From Paraburkholderia acidicola (GTDB taxonomy: Bacteria > Pseudomonadota > Gammaproteobacteria > Burkholderiales > Burkholderiaceae): 64,000 nt of DNA. Shown here piece after piece: positions 43,058 through 52,019 of this stretch. The stretch covers positions 682,001-746,000 of the forward strand of contig NZ_MTZV01000002.1 of assembly GCF_002362315.1 (NCBI RefSeq). Reading direction: 5' to 3'. Made by a program: the position numbers and the translations under genes. The notes beneath the pieces are model-generated. The model searched no databases, was not told the DNA's origin, and saw nothing but the letters and a program-made list of their open reading frames with translations. Within the stretch, counting starts at the first letter, position 1, and each line of letters starts with the position of its first letter.

Positions 43058-43692
43058 AATTTTTCCTGCCAGGCTGTAGTCGACGTGTTCTATTCAATGC
43101 ACCTGCCCACTGGCGGTCTGCCAGCGAACGTGCGGGCCTGTCTCGCGCTTTCCTGAATTAACGCGAGCCTGTTTCCGGATAAAACAACTTCAGTACAATT
43201 CTTTTCTGGAATGCGAGTACACACGGAATTCAATAAATAAATTCTTACGCACCAGACGCACGCATCCATTGGGGAACCCAATGAATTTCCTCAATCCAGA
43301 TAACTCAATTTAATTTATTCGCTACGCATTTCCATTCAAATTACCCATGTGACTCAGGCAAGAATGTGCTGAATCGTAGAGTAATGGATGGCAAGTGGAA
43401 AAATGGAGTAAATAATTTTGAACAATTGTCACAGAAATGTGACGAATGAAAACGTGAACGCAGGCCCGACAAGCAATACCGCGCCACGTAGCGGTTCACA
43501 ATGTTAAAAATGAAGTTCCCCACCTGACGAAGAAAGGGGGTATTGACCAATTGATTTAAGATTTACATCTGGCGCGAAAGGCCGCCTTGACAAACTATCC
43601 TATTAATCAACCGGAAGAGAATTCGCGAATGGAATCACGCACTGGCGGAATAGTTCAACAAAGGCTTTCCGGCTAGTCTGTCGATATAACCA
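43058..43692. other. AT-rich control region upstream of the autotransporter
   Basis: About 635 bp between the sensor kinase gene and the autotransporter gene, both read leftwards. Noticeably AT-rich, with no supported gene. It contains the inverted repeat GTCACA/TGTGAC at 43428-43443. A long leader or several regulator sites are likely; no consensus promoter stands out. Confidence 0.5.
43428..43443. promoter_or_regulatory. Inverted repeat GTCACA-N4-TGTGAC
   Basis: Perfect 6-bp arms about 370 bp upstream of the autotransporter start. It is a candidate binding site for the adjacent OmpR-type regulator or another factor; the arm order is opposite to a CRP site. Confidence 0.3.
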
Positions 43693-45615
43693 TCAATTTG
43701 CAGTCGACTGCTTCGGCAAAAGAAGCGTAAAAATAGACCCTTGCCCCACCCGACTTTCGACAAGAATTTTCCCGCCAAGCGCATCAATGACGCTTTTAAC
43801 GAAGGCGAGCCCAAGGCCGTGACCAGGGCGATCACTATGCGCATCGATCCGGGTGAATTCGGTAAACAGATTCGGGATTTGATCGGCGGGTATGCCGATG
43901 CCTTGATCGGCAATTGCAACGGACTGATAGCGCTCGCATGCACACGCATTCACCGTGACCGTCGCGTTCTCGGGTCCAAACTTGATGGCGTTGTCGATCA
44001 GATTGCCCACCGCGCGACGCAGCATCTGCGCATCGGCGTCGATCAGGATGCCGGGCTCGGCGATCAGATCGACCCGTGTGCGTTTCGCCGTGGCATGTGG
44101 CCAGAAGTCATCGATGGTGTCGTGGAGCAGGAACGCCAGATCGACCGTGGTCAGTGACAGCGTGCGTCTCTCTGCGCGGGCGAGTAACAGGAACTGATCC
44201 ACCAGGGCGAGCGTCGATTCCGCGTACTGGCTCACCAGATCGATGAAGCGCGCTTCCGGCATGTCCGTCGGCGCATGGCGACGCTGTTCGATCAAGGTGA
44301 GTATCGCGGCCTGGGGAGAGCGGACGTCGTGGGAGAAAAAACGCAGTGCTGTGTCCTGCTCGCGTTCGACCGTGCATCGCTGCGTGACGACGCGCGGTTG
44401 TCGCGAATCGAGCGCGTTAACGCGGATGGGCGGTCCGCACGCGAGCGCCAGTTCGCCCATGACGCTCTCTGCCTGCTGGCTCACGTAGCGCAGCGCCATC
44501 CCCTGCCGGCACCACGCCCAGACGGGATACGCCGCGAGGCACATCGCGGCCGCGGCGCCCGGAAAGTAGAAGACGTGCGCGACTGCGAGCAGCACGAGAG
44601 ACGCAGCATACGTAGCCAGCGCAAGCGTGACGCAGGCAAGCAATCCGGCGCGCGGCCCGAGCACAGACAGCCCCGCGCACAGGAACGGCAACACGCACAG
44701 ATTGAGCAGCAACTGGCCCGCGTCCGATACCGGATCGACCAGCGATCCGCTTGCCATCCCGTCAGTGGCGTCGGCCAGAAATGCGACGTCGGTCAATGGA
44801 GATCGATCGCCGCTCGTGCTGACGAAATGCGTGTCCGTGGTACTGGAAGTCGGACCAACGACGACAATCGCCCCGTTGAAAATCGACGCAGCCACCCGGC
44901 CCCGCAACACATCGATCAACGAGTAAGACGCGTGCGACGGCTCACCTCCTGTCGGCACATACCGTCGACACGCGCCGGCCCCATCTCGAGTCGAGCCCGG
45001 GGATTCTTCGCAGCGAACCGGGTTCGAACCGGCGGCCCTCAGCAGCGCCTCGCTCATATGCATCGAGTTCGCGCCGGTGAACCGTTCGACCCGATAGAAG
45101 CTGCGGGACATCCCGTCTACATCCGCGTACGAATCGGTTCGAGCGATCGCGAACGCGGCCTCCCTGATCGGCGCAACGGGCGGAACGACATGGGTACCCG
45201 CGGGGGTATCGACAAGCAGAACCGGCAGCACGACTTTCGCGTTGCGTGTCATCGCCTTCGCGAGCTGATCGTCGCCGCCAGGATCGACTCTGCCGGCGTT
45301 CGGCATCGCAATGTCGAGCCCGACGGCAGACGCACCGGCGTCAGTGAGCCAGTCGATCAGTTCGGCATAGGCACTGCGCGGCACCGGCCATCCGCCCAGC
45401 GCATTGACACTGGCGTCGTCGATGGCGACGAGGACGATCTTCTTGGGTGTGGGCTGCTGAAGCAGCGGTTGCACCGTGTCGAAAAAGAACAGATCCGCTC
45501 CGCGCAATAGCCGTGAAACGTCGAGTACAACACATAGCAACAGCAGGAAGACGCCGAACGCCAGCCATTCCTGCAGCATGCGAGGATGGCTGGCGTCCGG
45601 GTCACGACCCGACAT
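43693..45615 (-). CDS. CHASE2-domain sensor histidine kinase
   Basis: A membrane sensor kinase of 640 residues from the ATG at 45615 (a GTG at 45699 would give 668 residues and overlap the regulator gene by 10 bp; neither has a strong ribosome site). After an N-terminal membrane segment (about residues 17-34) an extracytoplasmic CHASE2 domain follows (KIVLVAIDDASVNALGGWP...; FNGAIVVVGPTSS), then three membrane helices (about 305-395), a HisKA box with SHDVRSPQ at about 435 and an HATPase domain with N-box NLIDNAIKFG and G-boxes DQGIGIP and GHGLGLAF. CHASE2 senses unknown extracellular cues. The OmpR-type regulator is directly upstream, forming an operon adjacent to the adhesin. Confidence 0.93.
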   Translation of the reverse strand: MSGRDPDASHPRMLQEWLAFGVFLLLLCVVLDVSRLLRGADLFFFDTVQPLLQQPTPKKIVLVAIDDASVNALGGWPVPRSAYAELIDWLTDAGASAVGLDIAMPNAGRVDPGGDDQLAKAMTRNAKVVLPVLLVDTPAGTHVVPPVAPIREAAFAIARTDSYADVDGMSRSFYRVERFTGANSMHMSEALLRAAGSNPVRCEESPGSTRDGAGACRRYVPTGGEPSHASYSLIDVLRGRVAASIFNGAIVVVGPTSSTTDTHFVSTSGDRSPLTDVAFLADATDGMASGSLVDPVSDAGQLLLNLCVLPFLCAGLSVLGPRAGLLACVTLALATYAASLVLLAVAHVFYFPGAAAAMCLAAYPVWAWCRQGMALRYVSQQAESVMGELALACGPPIRVNALDSRQPRVVTQRCTVEREQDTALRFFSHDVRSPQAAILTLIEQRRHAPTDMPEARFIDLVSQYAESTLALVDQFLLLARAERRTLSLTTVDLAFLLHDTIDDFWPHATAKRTRVDLIAEPGILIDADAQMLRRAVGNLIDNAIKFGPENATVTVNACACERYQSVAIADQGIGIPADQIPNLFTEFTRIDAHSDRPGHGLGLAFVKSVIDALGGKILVESRVGQGSIFTLLLPKQSTAN

Positions 45616-45689
45616 CAACGTTCGCCTGCGAGGTCGCGAGCCGGTCGTTTGATCGGTGGGGCGCCCGGGCGCCTCGCCTGGATCGCAGA

Positions 45690-46436
45690 TCAGTTGCACG
45701 GCAACACGTTCGGGTCTGGCACGGCACTTCGGGGCGACTTCGACGGCACTTCTTCCAGCCGGTATCCGTGTGTGTAGACGGCGCTCAGCCGCAGGCCGTT
45801 TTCAGGGGCGAGGGCCAGCTTCTGCCGCACGCGATAGACGTGGGTGTCGAGCGTGCGCGATGCGGGGTCGAGCTCGCGCCCCCACGTACTGATGCTGACA
45901 ACCTTGCGCGACAGCAGCTTCCCGAGGTTGTTGAAGAACAGCGCGGTGAGATCGAATTCTTTAGGGGTGAGCTCGATACGCTCGCCGCGCAACGCGACGG
46001 TGCGGCCCAGCGTGTCGAGCGTATAGTCGCCGGCGCGGATCTGGTCGGTCCGTTCCAGATCGTGTGTGACCCGCCGCAGCAGCGCATTGACCCGCGCGGT
46101 CAGTTCCCCGACACGAAACGGCTTCACGAGATAGTCGTCGGCGCCGGCTTCCATCGCCAGGACGATATCGTCATCGAGGGTTTTGTTCGTCAGAAAGAGC
46201 ACCGCAGGCAGGTCACCGAGGTTGCGGCGAATCCAGTACAGCACTTCGAAGCCGCTCATCCTGGGCAGCAGCCAGTCCAGAATGACCAGATCGACCGGCT
46301 GCGATCTGAGAAGACGCACGGCTTCCTCGCCGTCGCCGACTTCGATGATGTCGTGTCCCAACGGGCCGACGACTCTCACCACCGCTTTGGCATGCACGGG
46401 GTCATCTTCGACAACTAGCACACGCATAGGCGCCAT
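45690..46436 (-). CDS. OmpR-family response regulator
   Basis: A 248-residue response regulator. The receiver domain (about residues 4-118) has the acidic pair EDD, the phospho-acceptor Asp in LVILDWLLPRMSG, the Thr in LTNKT and the Lys in VKPF. A winged-helix OmpR/PhoB DNA-binding domain follows (about 135-230: TPKEFDLTALFFNNLGKLLSR...TLDTHVYRVRQKL). It is followed by the CHASE2 kinase gene on the same strand, so they form a two-component operon. Being the nearest regulator to the trimeric autotransporter, it is a plausible controller of it (inference). The start may be the ATG at 46436 or 46427. Confidence 0.94.
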   Translation of the reverse strand: MAPMRVLVVEDDPVHAKAVVRVVGPLGHDIIEVGDGEEAVRLLRSQPVDLVILDWLLPRMSGFEVLYWIRRNLGDLPAVLFLTNKTLDDDIVLAMEAGADDYLVKPFRVGELTARVNALLRRVTHDLERTDQIRAGDYTLDTLGRTVALRGERIELTPKEFDLTALFFNNLGKLLSRKVVSISTWGRELDPASRTLDTHVYRVRQKLALAPENGLRLSAVYTHGYRLEEVPSKSPRSAVPDPNVLPCN

Positions 46437-47687
46437 CCGTTCATCAGGACTGGTGCGGCACGACTTGATCGCTCACGCGTCGTCCGTCGGGACACGCCGC
46501 GCCAATGAACGCAACGCGACGCATGGCCGTCGTTATGCGCAAACTGGCACGACCCATCGGACAGCGAGCACTTTTCATGACGCAGGTATGGCAACAGAAG
46601 ACCGCAACGCTTTGATGTCAATACACGCACCGTAGTACGCAACATCGCGGTTGCGAAACACGGGCAAAACTTACTCTCGCCTCGATGCGAGGACGTTCAA
46701 CAACAGAGATCAAGGTGGACGGGCGGCCGGCTTACGAGAGGCCGTCGTGATGTTCCAGACCTGCGGAAATGGCGCGCGAAGGGGCCGATTGATGCAGGTG
46801 GTTCGCTTCAGTTCGCAGGTTGTTCCGCCAGCCTGCCGGTCCTGTGATGTCCATGGTTACGACCCTCTCCCATCTGCGCACGCGTTTGTGCCATCGCGCA
46901 TCAGATCGACGCGCGCCTTCGCGGCGCTCATCGGCTTCTTTATCTCGGGAATCTCTCAAGCACCTGTTTTACTGATACTCGAACAAGCAGTTTTGCCGAC
47001 TTTCGTGGTATTTCCTGTAGCATCGCCGGCAAAAAGGCGTGTTAAGTGCCTGCCGGAACTTTGGCACAAGACTATTACTTTGTCCACACGAAGTCTTACG
47101 ATAAAGACGCCTATTGCAATATTTAATAATGTCTAATATTTGGGTACGTCGGTGCACAACAGCACGCCTTTCCGTGTCCGGGTCGCCATCGGCGCGTGAC
47201 AGCTTGATGATGCGGGAGCGGTAGCGTGGACAAGCCTGGCCGTCCGTTCACAGCAGGTGGTAACGCGGCTCCACGAGGAGCACATCGGCGATCATCGGCA
47301 TGTTGAATGAACTTCAACACCTTGATTTTTTAATCGCATTACGAACGAAATCGACAAACGGCTGCTTGAATGAACTGCCAATGATCCATTCAGACAACTC
47401 GAATATTTCTTTAAGCCTGAATCAGACATTTTGCAATGGCACATTCTCACCCGACTTCAAAAAGCGGGCGAAAAAAAAGCCGCAGACATCGCCGCGGCCC
47501 TATCAATATGCGTCCCGAGGGGTTACTGCTGAACGCGACTCCAATGTCCCATGAGCCGGTGTGTCATACAAGTTTCAATTTGTAATTGTCATTTAGCATT
47601 GGTTTCAGGACGTTAAAGGGGCGGCGCCAACTAGGTATAAACCCTTAGTATGAGGTATGATGGCAACCCAATCTGGAAGCCATGCTC
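46437..47687. other. Long region without a supported gene
   Basis: About 1.25 kb in which the open frames on either strand look random in composition and lack ribosome sites. The left part should hold the promoter of the response-regulator operon. The right part is AT-rich from about 46960 and holds the orphan minus-strand terminator at 47471-47498. It may be an eroded gene region plus a small RNA. Confidence 0.45.
47471..47498 (-). terminator. Orphan rho-independent terminator (possible sRNA 3' end)
   Basis: On the minus strand GCCGC / GCGGC pair across a 10-nt loop and are followed by eight T. No minus-strand gene lies upstream of it; the next gene to the right is on the plus strand. Confidence 0.6.
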
Positions 47688-47900
47688 ATGCCTCATCGTT
47701 ATCAGCTACTCGAAAAGATCGCGTTCTCATTGGTCGTACTGTCTGCCGTCATGTGCTCGACCTTCATTGCTTACGAAAGCTCGCCGGAATTCCGCGGCGA
47801 TCTCAAGGCGGGCAAGGATCTGATCGCAAAGAGCGGTCAGTATTCGTATGGATGCACCACCGTGCCCAGCGATCCCTGCGCGCAGTTGTCGCTCCAGTAA
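47688..47900 (+). CDS. Small single-pass membrane protein (70 aa)
   Basis: A 70-residue protein with one hydrophobic segment (about residues 10-28: KIAFSLVVLSAVMCSTFIAY) after a basic start, followed by a polar tail with two Cys (YGCTTVPSDPC). The ATG at 47688 is preferred over 47682 because GGAAG lies 8 bases before it. Family not recognised; it might be exported or anchored with the tail outside, where the Cys pair could form a disulfide. It precedes the TonB-C gene by 98 bp on the same strand. Confidence 0.65.
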   Translation: MPHRYQLLEKIAFSLVVLSAVMCSTFIAYESSPEFRGDLKAGKDLIAKSGQYSYGCTTVPSDPCAQLSLQ

Positions 47901-47998
47901 GTCTTCACTCGCATCGAACGTTGCGGATCACCACCGATTGCAAAGCCGCCTGTTTCGACTAGCATTCGAAGCACAGTCTGCCTGCAAGGCGTGCCGCG

Positions 47999-48469
47999 AT
48001 GTTCACGCGTTTTCGTTCCTGCACGGCGCTCGCTGTCGCGCTGACAGCGACCGCCTGCACCTTCACCCCGCCCCAACGACCTGCGCTATCGGTGCCGCTA
48101 GCGGCGATGAACAGCGCCGCGCTCGACCGGTATCGCGACGCGGTTGCGCGTCGCATTCAGGAACGCAATCCCTCGACCGTACTGACGGGTACACCACAAG
48201 CGATGCTGCGCTCGCTCGTGGTCGTTTCATTCACCGTCGATCGCGACGGCCGCGTGGTCGCTTCATCGGTATATCGCACCAACGGTGACGACGAAGCAGA
48301 AAGCACAGCGCTCAATTCGCTACGCCGTTCGGCGCCGCTGCCGCAACCGCCCGCCAAACTACTCAACGGCCGCGGCCGGCTCGAGCTGATGGAAGACTGG
48401 CTCTTCAACGACGACGGTAAATTCCAGTTGCGTACGCTCGCCTCGCCGCAAGCACAAACAATCGACTGA
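47999..48469 (+). CDS. TonB C-terminal-domain lipoprotein-like protein
   Basis: A 156-residue exported protein: signal peptide with a possible lipobox (TATAC, Cys20), a short Pro-rich linker, and a TonB_C-like domain (about 70-145) with VVVSFTVDRDGRVVASSVYR and a helix containing AESTALNSLRRSAPLPQPP, the PLP turn typical of TonB/TolA C-termini. Unlike true TonB it has no long periplasmic linker or membrane anchor other than the lipid, so it is probably not an energy transducer. Similar stand-alone TonB_C lipoproteins are common in Burkholderia; function unknown. Confidence 0.8.
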   Translation: MFTRFRSCTALAVALTATACTFTPPQRPALSVPLAAMNSAALDRYRDAVARRIQERNPSTVLTGTPQAMLRSLVVVSFTVDRDGRVVASSVYRTNGDDEAESTALNSLRRSAPLPQPPAKLLNGRGRLELMEDWLFNDDGKFQLRTLASPQAQTID

Positions 48470-48660
48470 CGTCACACCGTCCCGCAGCCGTTCGCGACCA
48501 TTCACAACGCGCCACCACCCGAGGTAAGCTGTCAGGCCGTTGCGGCCGGATTCACGCATCCCCACCGCATGCCCGCTTGCCCCAATGAACATAAAACGCT
48601 GCCGCCGCGGGCACCTGCCCTCGCACAACAAGGCAGCATCACGACACCTGGAGACTTTTG

Positions 48661-49977
48661 ATGTCCACACCACCGATTTCCACCGTGCAACCCGGCCAGT
48701 CTGAATCGGCCGGGCAAAACAGCGCGTCGCGGGTCATCTTCGCGAGCTTCATCGGCACCGCGATCGAGTTCTACGATTTCTACGTCTATGCCACCGCCGC
48801 CGCGCTCGTGATCGGCCCGGTGTTCTTTCCGCACGGTTCGGCGACCGCTCAGGCGCTGTCCGCGTTCGTCACGTTCGGTATCGCCTTCATCGCGCGACCG
48901 ATCGGTTCGTTTCTGTTCGGCCACTTCGGCGACCGCATCGGCCGCAAGTCGACGCTCGTCGCGTCGCTGCTCGTCATGGGTCTGTCGACGACGCTAATCG
49001 GCTTCGTCCCCGGCTACGACTCGATCGGTAGTCTCGCGCCGATCCTGCTGTGCGTGCTGCGCTTCGGTCAGGGCATCGGGCTTGGCGGTGAATGGGGCGG
49101 CGCGGCGTTGCTCGCTACCGAGAACGCGCCCGCTGGTAAGCGCGGCTGGTTCGGCATGTTTCCGCAGCTCGGGCCGTCGGTTGGTTTTCTGGCATCGAAC
49201 GGTCTGTTCTTCGGTCTCGCGCTCACGCTGTCGGATGAGCAGTTTCGCAGCTGGGGATGGCGCGTGCCGTTCCTCGTGAGCGCCGTGCTGGTCGCGCTCG
49301 GCCTTTACGTGCGGCTCAAGATTGCCGAGACGCCGGCCTTCCGCGCCGCCATCGAACGCAAGGAACGCGTGCGCGTGCCGATCGCCGAGCTGCTGTCGAA
49401 GCACGGCGGTCCCACGCTGCTCGGCGCGCTCGCGATGGTCGTCTGCTACACGCTGTTCTACATCTCGACGGTGTTCTCGCTGTCGTACGGCGTATCGACA
49501 TTGCACTTCACACGACCAGGCTTCCTCGGCCTGCTGTGCATCGCGGTGCTGTTCATGGCATTCGCAACGCCGATTTCCGCGTGGGCTAGCGACCGCTTCG
49601 GCCGCAAGCCGGTGCTGATCGTCGGCATCGTTGCCGCGATCCTGTCGGGCTTCGCGATGGAGCCACTGCTCGGTAGCGGTTCGGTGCCGCTCGTATTGCT
49701 GTTTCTCGTGATCGAGCTGTTCCTGATGGGCGTTACGTTCGCGCCGATGGGCGCGTTGTTGCCGGAGTTGTTTCCGACCAACGTGCGCTACACCGGTGCA
49801 GGTGTTTCGTACAACCTCGGGGGGATTCTCGGGGCGTCGGTCGCGCCGTATATCGCTCAGGTGCTCGCCGCACGCGGTGGATTGTCGTGGGTGGGGGGGT
49901 ATGTGTCGGTGGCCGCGCTCGTCAGCCTGATCGGTGTGCTGTGCATGCGCGAGACGCGCGATACACGCTTGATGTAA
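48661..49977 (+). CDS. MFS transporter, metabolite:H+ symporter (MHS) type
   Basis: A 438-residue inner-membrane transporter with 12 predicted helices. The MHS pattern is clear: SFIGTAIEFYDFYVYATAAAL near the start, the GDRIGRK loop between helices 2 and 3, FGQGIGLGGEWGGA in helix 4, and a second copy (ASDRFGRKP) in the middle. MHS proteins import organic acids such as shikimate, alpha-ketoglutarate or proline/betaine; substrate not determinable. The ATG at 48661 follows GGAG at suitable spacing. No catabolic genes are adjacent. Confidence 0.94.
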   Translation: MSTPPISTVQPGQSESAGQNSASRVIFASFIGTAIEFYDFYVYATAAALVIGPVFFPHGSATAQALSAFVTFGIAFIARPIGSFLFGHFGDRIGRKSTLVASLLVMGLSTTLIGFVPGYDSIGSLAPILLCVLRFGQGIGLGGEWGGAALLATENAPAGKRGWFGMFPQLGPSVGFLASNGLFFGLALTLSDEQFRSWGWRVPFLVSAVLVALGLYVRLKIAETPAFRAAIERKERVRVPIAELLSKHGGPTLLGALAMVVCYTLFYISTVFSLSYGVSTLHFTRPGFLGLLCIAVLFMAFATPISAWASDRFGRKPVLIVGIVAAILSGFAMEPLLGSGSVPLVLLFLVIELFLMGVTFAPMGALLPELFPTNVRYTGAGVSYNLGGILGASVAPYIAQVLAARGGLSWVGGYVSVAALVSLIGVLCMRETRDTRLM

Positions 49978-49989
49978 GGAATATTGCAG

Positions 49990-50035
49990 AAAACGCCGCG
50001 TAGCTGCGGAGTTTCCCCGCCTTGCGCGGTTTTTT
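49990..50035 (+). terminator. Probable terminator of the MFS gene
   Basis: An A-rich start (AAAACGCCGCG) faces CGCGGTTTTTT with a smaller hairpin in between. The stem is composite, so confidence is moderate. Confidence 0.55.
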
Positions 50036-50092
50036 GGCGTGCCTATACTCGAATTGAGTTCGACACCAGGATCCTGAAAACTGGAGGCGCCC

Positions 50093-50272
50093 GTGGGTAT
50101 TCAGATCAGCAACGCAGATATCGTGATGATCATCGCGCTGGCATTGCTCGGTTCCTTACTGCTGGCAATCCGCTTCAAGCCAGTCACGTGGAAAGGAATT
50201 GTCGTCGAAGCGCTCGCAGCCAACGCGGCAGCGATTGCCGCGGTCGTCGCGTTCGAAATGATGCTCTCGTAA
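50093..50272 (+). CDS. Small membrane protein (59 aa), GTG start
   Basis: A 59-residue protein shorter than usual gene-finder limits. GGAGG sits 5 bases before a GTG at 50093. It reads MGIQISNADIV then two hydrophobic segments (about 10-27 and 38-56) split by RFKPVTWKG, so it is probably a two-helix inner-membrane protein with the loop in the cytoplasm. The codon usage fits real genes and the ribosome site is near-perfect, which supports it despite the absence of a known family. Confidence 0.7.
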   Translation: MGIQISNADIVMIIALALLGSLLLAIRFKPVTWKGIVVEALAANAAAIAAVVAFEMMLS

Positions 50273-50352
50273 CAGCCTCGCATTCGCGCAAGTTCGCGCT
50301 GCGCAGGAATGAATGGCGTCACGCGCGCTTGCCCGTGACGCCACCCTCATCG

Positions 50353-50487
50353 TTAGCGGTAGTATCCGCCGCCACCGTGGTAATAACCGCCGCCACCGTA
50401 GTAGCCCGGCGCCGGTACCACAATGCAACCACCCAGCGCGGCTGTCAGCAGCGCGCCGGCAATCAAGGTTAGCGTCAAGCGTTTCAC
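50353..50487 (-). CDS. Tiny Gly/Tyr-rich lipoprotein (44 aa)
   Basis: A 44-residue lipoprotein starting at GTG (50487) with GGGAGA seven bases ahead. After a basic start and hydrophobic stretch comes a lipobox (LGGC) and then IVVPAPGYYGGGGYYHGGGG. The tail is entirely Gly/Tyr/His. A second tiny lipoprotein with the same GCIVVPA junction lies at 53423-53533, suggesting a family of short envelope peptides. Function unknown. Confidence 0.72.
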   Translation of the reverse strand: MKRLTLTLIAGALLTAALGGCIVVPAPGYYGGGGYYHGGGGYYR

Positions 50488-50714
50488 ATCGTTCTCCCGT
50501 CGGGTCAGTATGATTCGATCGATCTCGCGATCTCGAATACTTCCGATTGAACACGACGCGATACTGCACGAACGTTGCAATTTGTAAGCGAAGTCGCCCG
50601 CGATGTTACACAGAACGCATAAACCGGCCTTCCGCGGCGCATTTGTAGAAGAACAGCGACAGATTTAACAAGCGTGTAATGCGGCCGTCCGTGCGAAACC
50701 ACGTTCGCCCATGT

Positions 50715-50740
50715 GAAAACGCACGCTTTACGCGTGCGTT
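50715..50740 (-). terminator. Terminator of the heptosyltransferase gene
   Basis: On the minus strand AACGCACGC / GCGTGCGTT with a 5-nt loop, continuing into TTTTC. It lies about 30 bp beyond the stop codon. Confidence 0.75.
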
Positions 50741-50768
50741 CGGGTTTCGACAGCGAGGAGAAAAACCG

Positions 50769-51800
50769 TTATGCCGCGGCGGCAGACGGTGTTGCGCCGA
50801 CGGAAAGCGATGCCGGTGGAACGGTCGGCACCGCATGCACGTGATCGATAGCCTGCAGCGCTTCGTCGATGCTCGGCACGCGCCGGCCATCTCCAACCGA
50901 CACCGAACGGTACGGCGTGTGATTGCCGAAATGCTCCGCCGACGTCGCGATGAAAATCATCACCGCGCGCTTCTGCAACGCATGTGCGAGGTGTACGAAG
51001 CCTGTGTCGACGCCGACCACCAGCTGGCAGTCCTGGATCAGTTGCGCGATGCCGGTCAGCGTCATCTGCGGCAGCAAGGTTGCGGATGGGACCTGCGCGA
51101 CGATGTCGGTGGCTTCGCTATGTTCGGCGAGCGATCCCCACGGCAACACGACGCGATAGCCGCGCCCGAGCAGGTCGCGGGCTACCGCGGCCCAGTGCGA
51201 GGTCGGCCACTTCTTGTCGTCCTTCGATGCTGCATGGAACAGGATGGCGAGCGGCGAAGCGTCAGGCGGCGGCGCATCCGCTGCCGTGTGCGTGGCGCGC
51301 GGCACTTGCAGGTTATAGATCGGCGGATCTTCGAGCGTATAGCCGAGTGCGCGGCTCACCGTCTCGCGCATGCCATACCACGCATTGACGTCGCCACGTG
51401 GCGCAAAGCGGCCCGTGTAGGCAAATGCCGCGCCGCGCTCGCCGAGGTCCTTGGCCTGGTAGCCGAGCCGTCGCGACGAACGCGTGAGAAACGAAATGAT
51501 GGCGCTCTTGTAGACGCCATGAATGTCGAGCACCACGTCGTAGTGCTCGGCACGCAGTTCGGCGATCGACGCCCAGATCGCCTTGAAGTCGGCCCAGCGA
51601 CGCGCTTTCTTGAAGCGGCGCAGCGGCGCGCACAACACGCGGTCGGTGCCGACGTTCCAGCGGGCAATTTCTGCAAAGGCTTCGTCAGCAGCCCAATCGA
51701 CCTTGACGCCGGGAAACGCGCGTTTGAGATCGGCAACAACCGGCTGGGCCTGGATGACGTCGCCCATCGAGGTGACCTTGACGATAAGAATTCGCTTCAT
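50769..51800 (-). CDS. waaC: Lipopolysaccharide heptosyltransferase I
   Basis: A 343-residue GT9-family transferase adding the first heptose to Kdo2-lipid A in LPS core synthesis. The N-terminus MKRILIVKVTSMGDVIQAQPVV is typical of WaaC. Further: DVVLDIHGVYKSAIISFL, GERGAAFAYTGRF, the ADP-heptose-binding LLFHAASKDDKKWP-type block, and GVDTGFVHLAHAL near the C-terminus. The ATG at 51800 removes a poorly supported 21-residue leader. It is convergent with none; its terminator is at 50715-50740. WaaC rather than WaaF is favoured by the KWP and DTGFVHLA patterns. Confidence 0.93.
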   Translation of the reverse strand: MKRILIVKVTSMGDVIQAQPVVADLKRAFPGVKVDWAADEAFAEIARWNVGTDRVLCAPLRRFKKARRWADFKAIWASIAELRAEHYDVVLDIHGVYKSAIISFLTRSSRRLGYQAKDLGERGAAFAYTGRFAPRGDVNAWYGMRETVSRALGYTLEDPPIYNLQVPRATHTAADAPPPDASPLAILFHAASKDDKKWPTSHWAAVARDLLGRGYRVVLPWGSLAEHSEATDIVAQVPSATLLPQMTLTGIAQLIQDCQLVVGVDTGFVHLAHALQKRAVMIFIATSAEHFGNHTPYRSVSVGDGRRVPSIDEALQAIDHVHAVPTVPPASLSVGATPSAAAA

Positions 51801-52019
51801 GGGGTAGTCCGTTACCGTAATCGGTCGCAGGCGTGATTTTATCCGACCATGCTTATACATCAACGGCCGGTAAATCGCACGATACCCTTACAGCGTCACA
51901 AGAGCGTTACTGGACGTTACTGAGCTTGACATTCAGAACGATTATTTCAATTCACTTTCAGCACATTTTTCGTGCAGGTTCCGCCGTTATAATCGCCGCT
52001 TTGCATCTGCAGATACACC

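Noticed and set aside
46651..47136. Plus-strand frame of 161 codons in the 1.25-kb gap
   Set aside because: No ribosome site, no recognisable domain, abrupt composition change within the frame.
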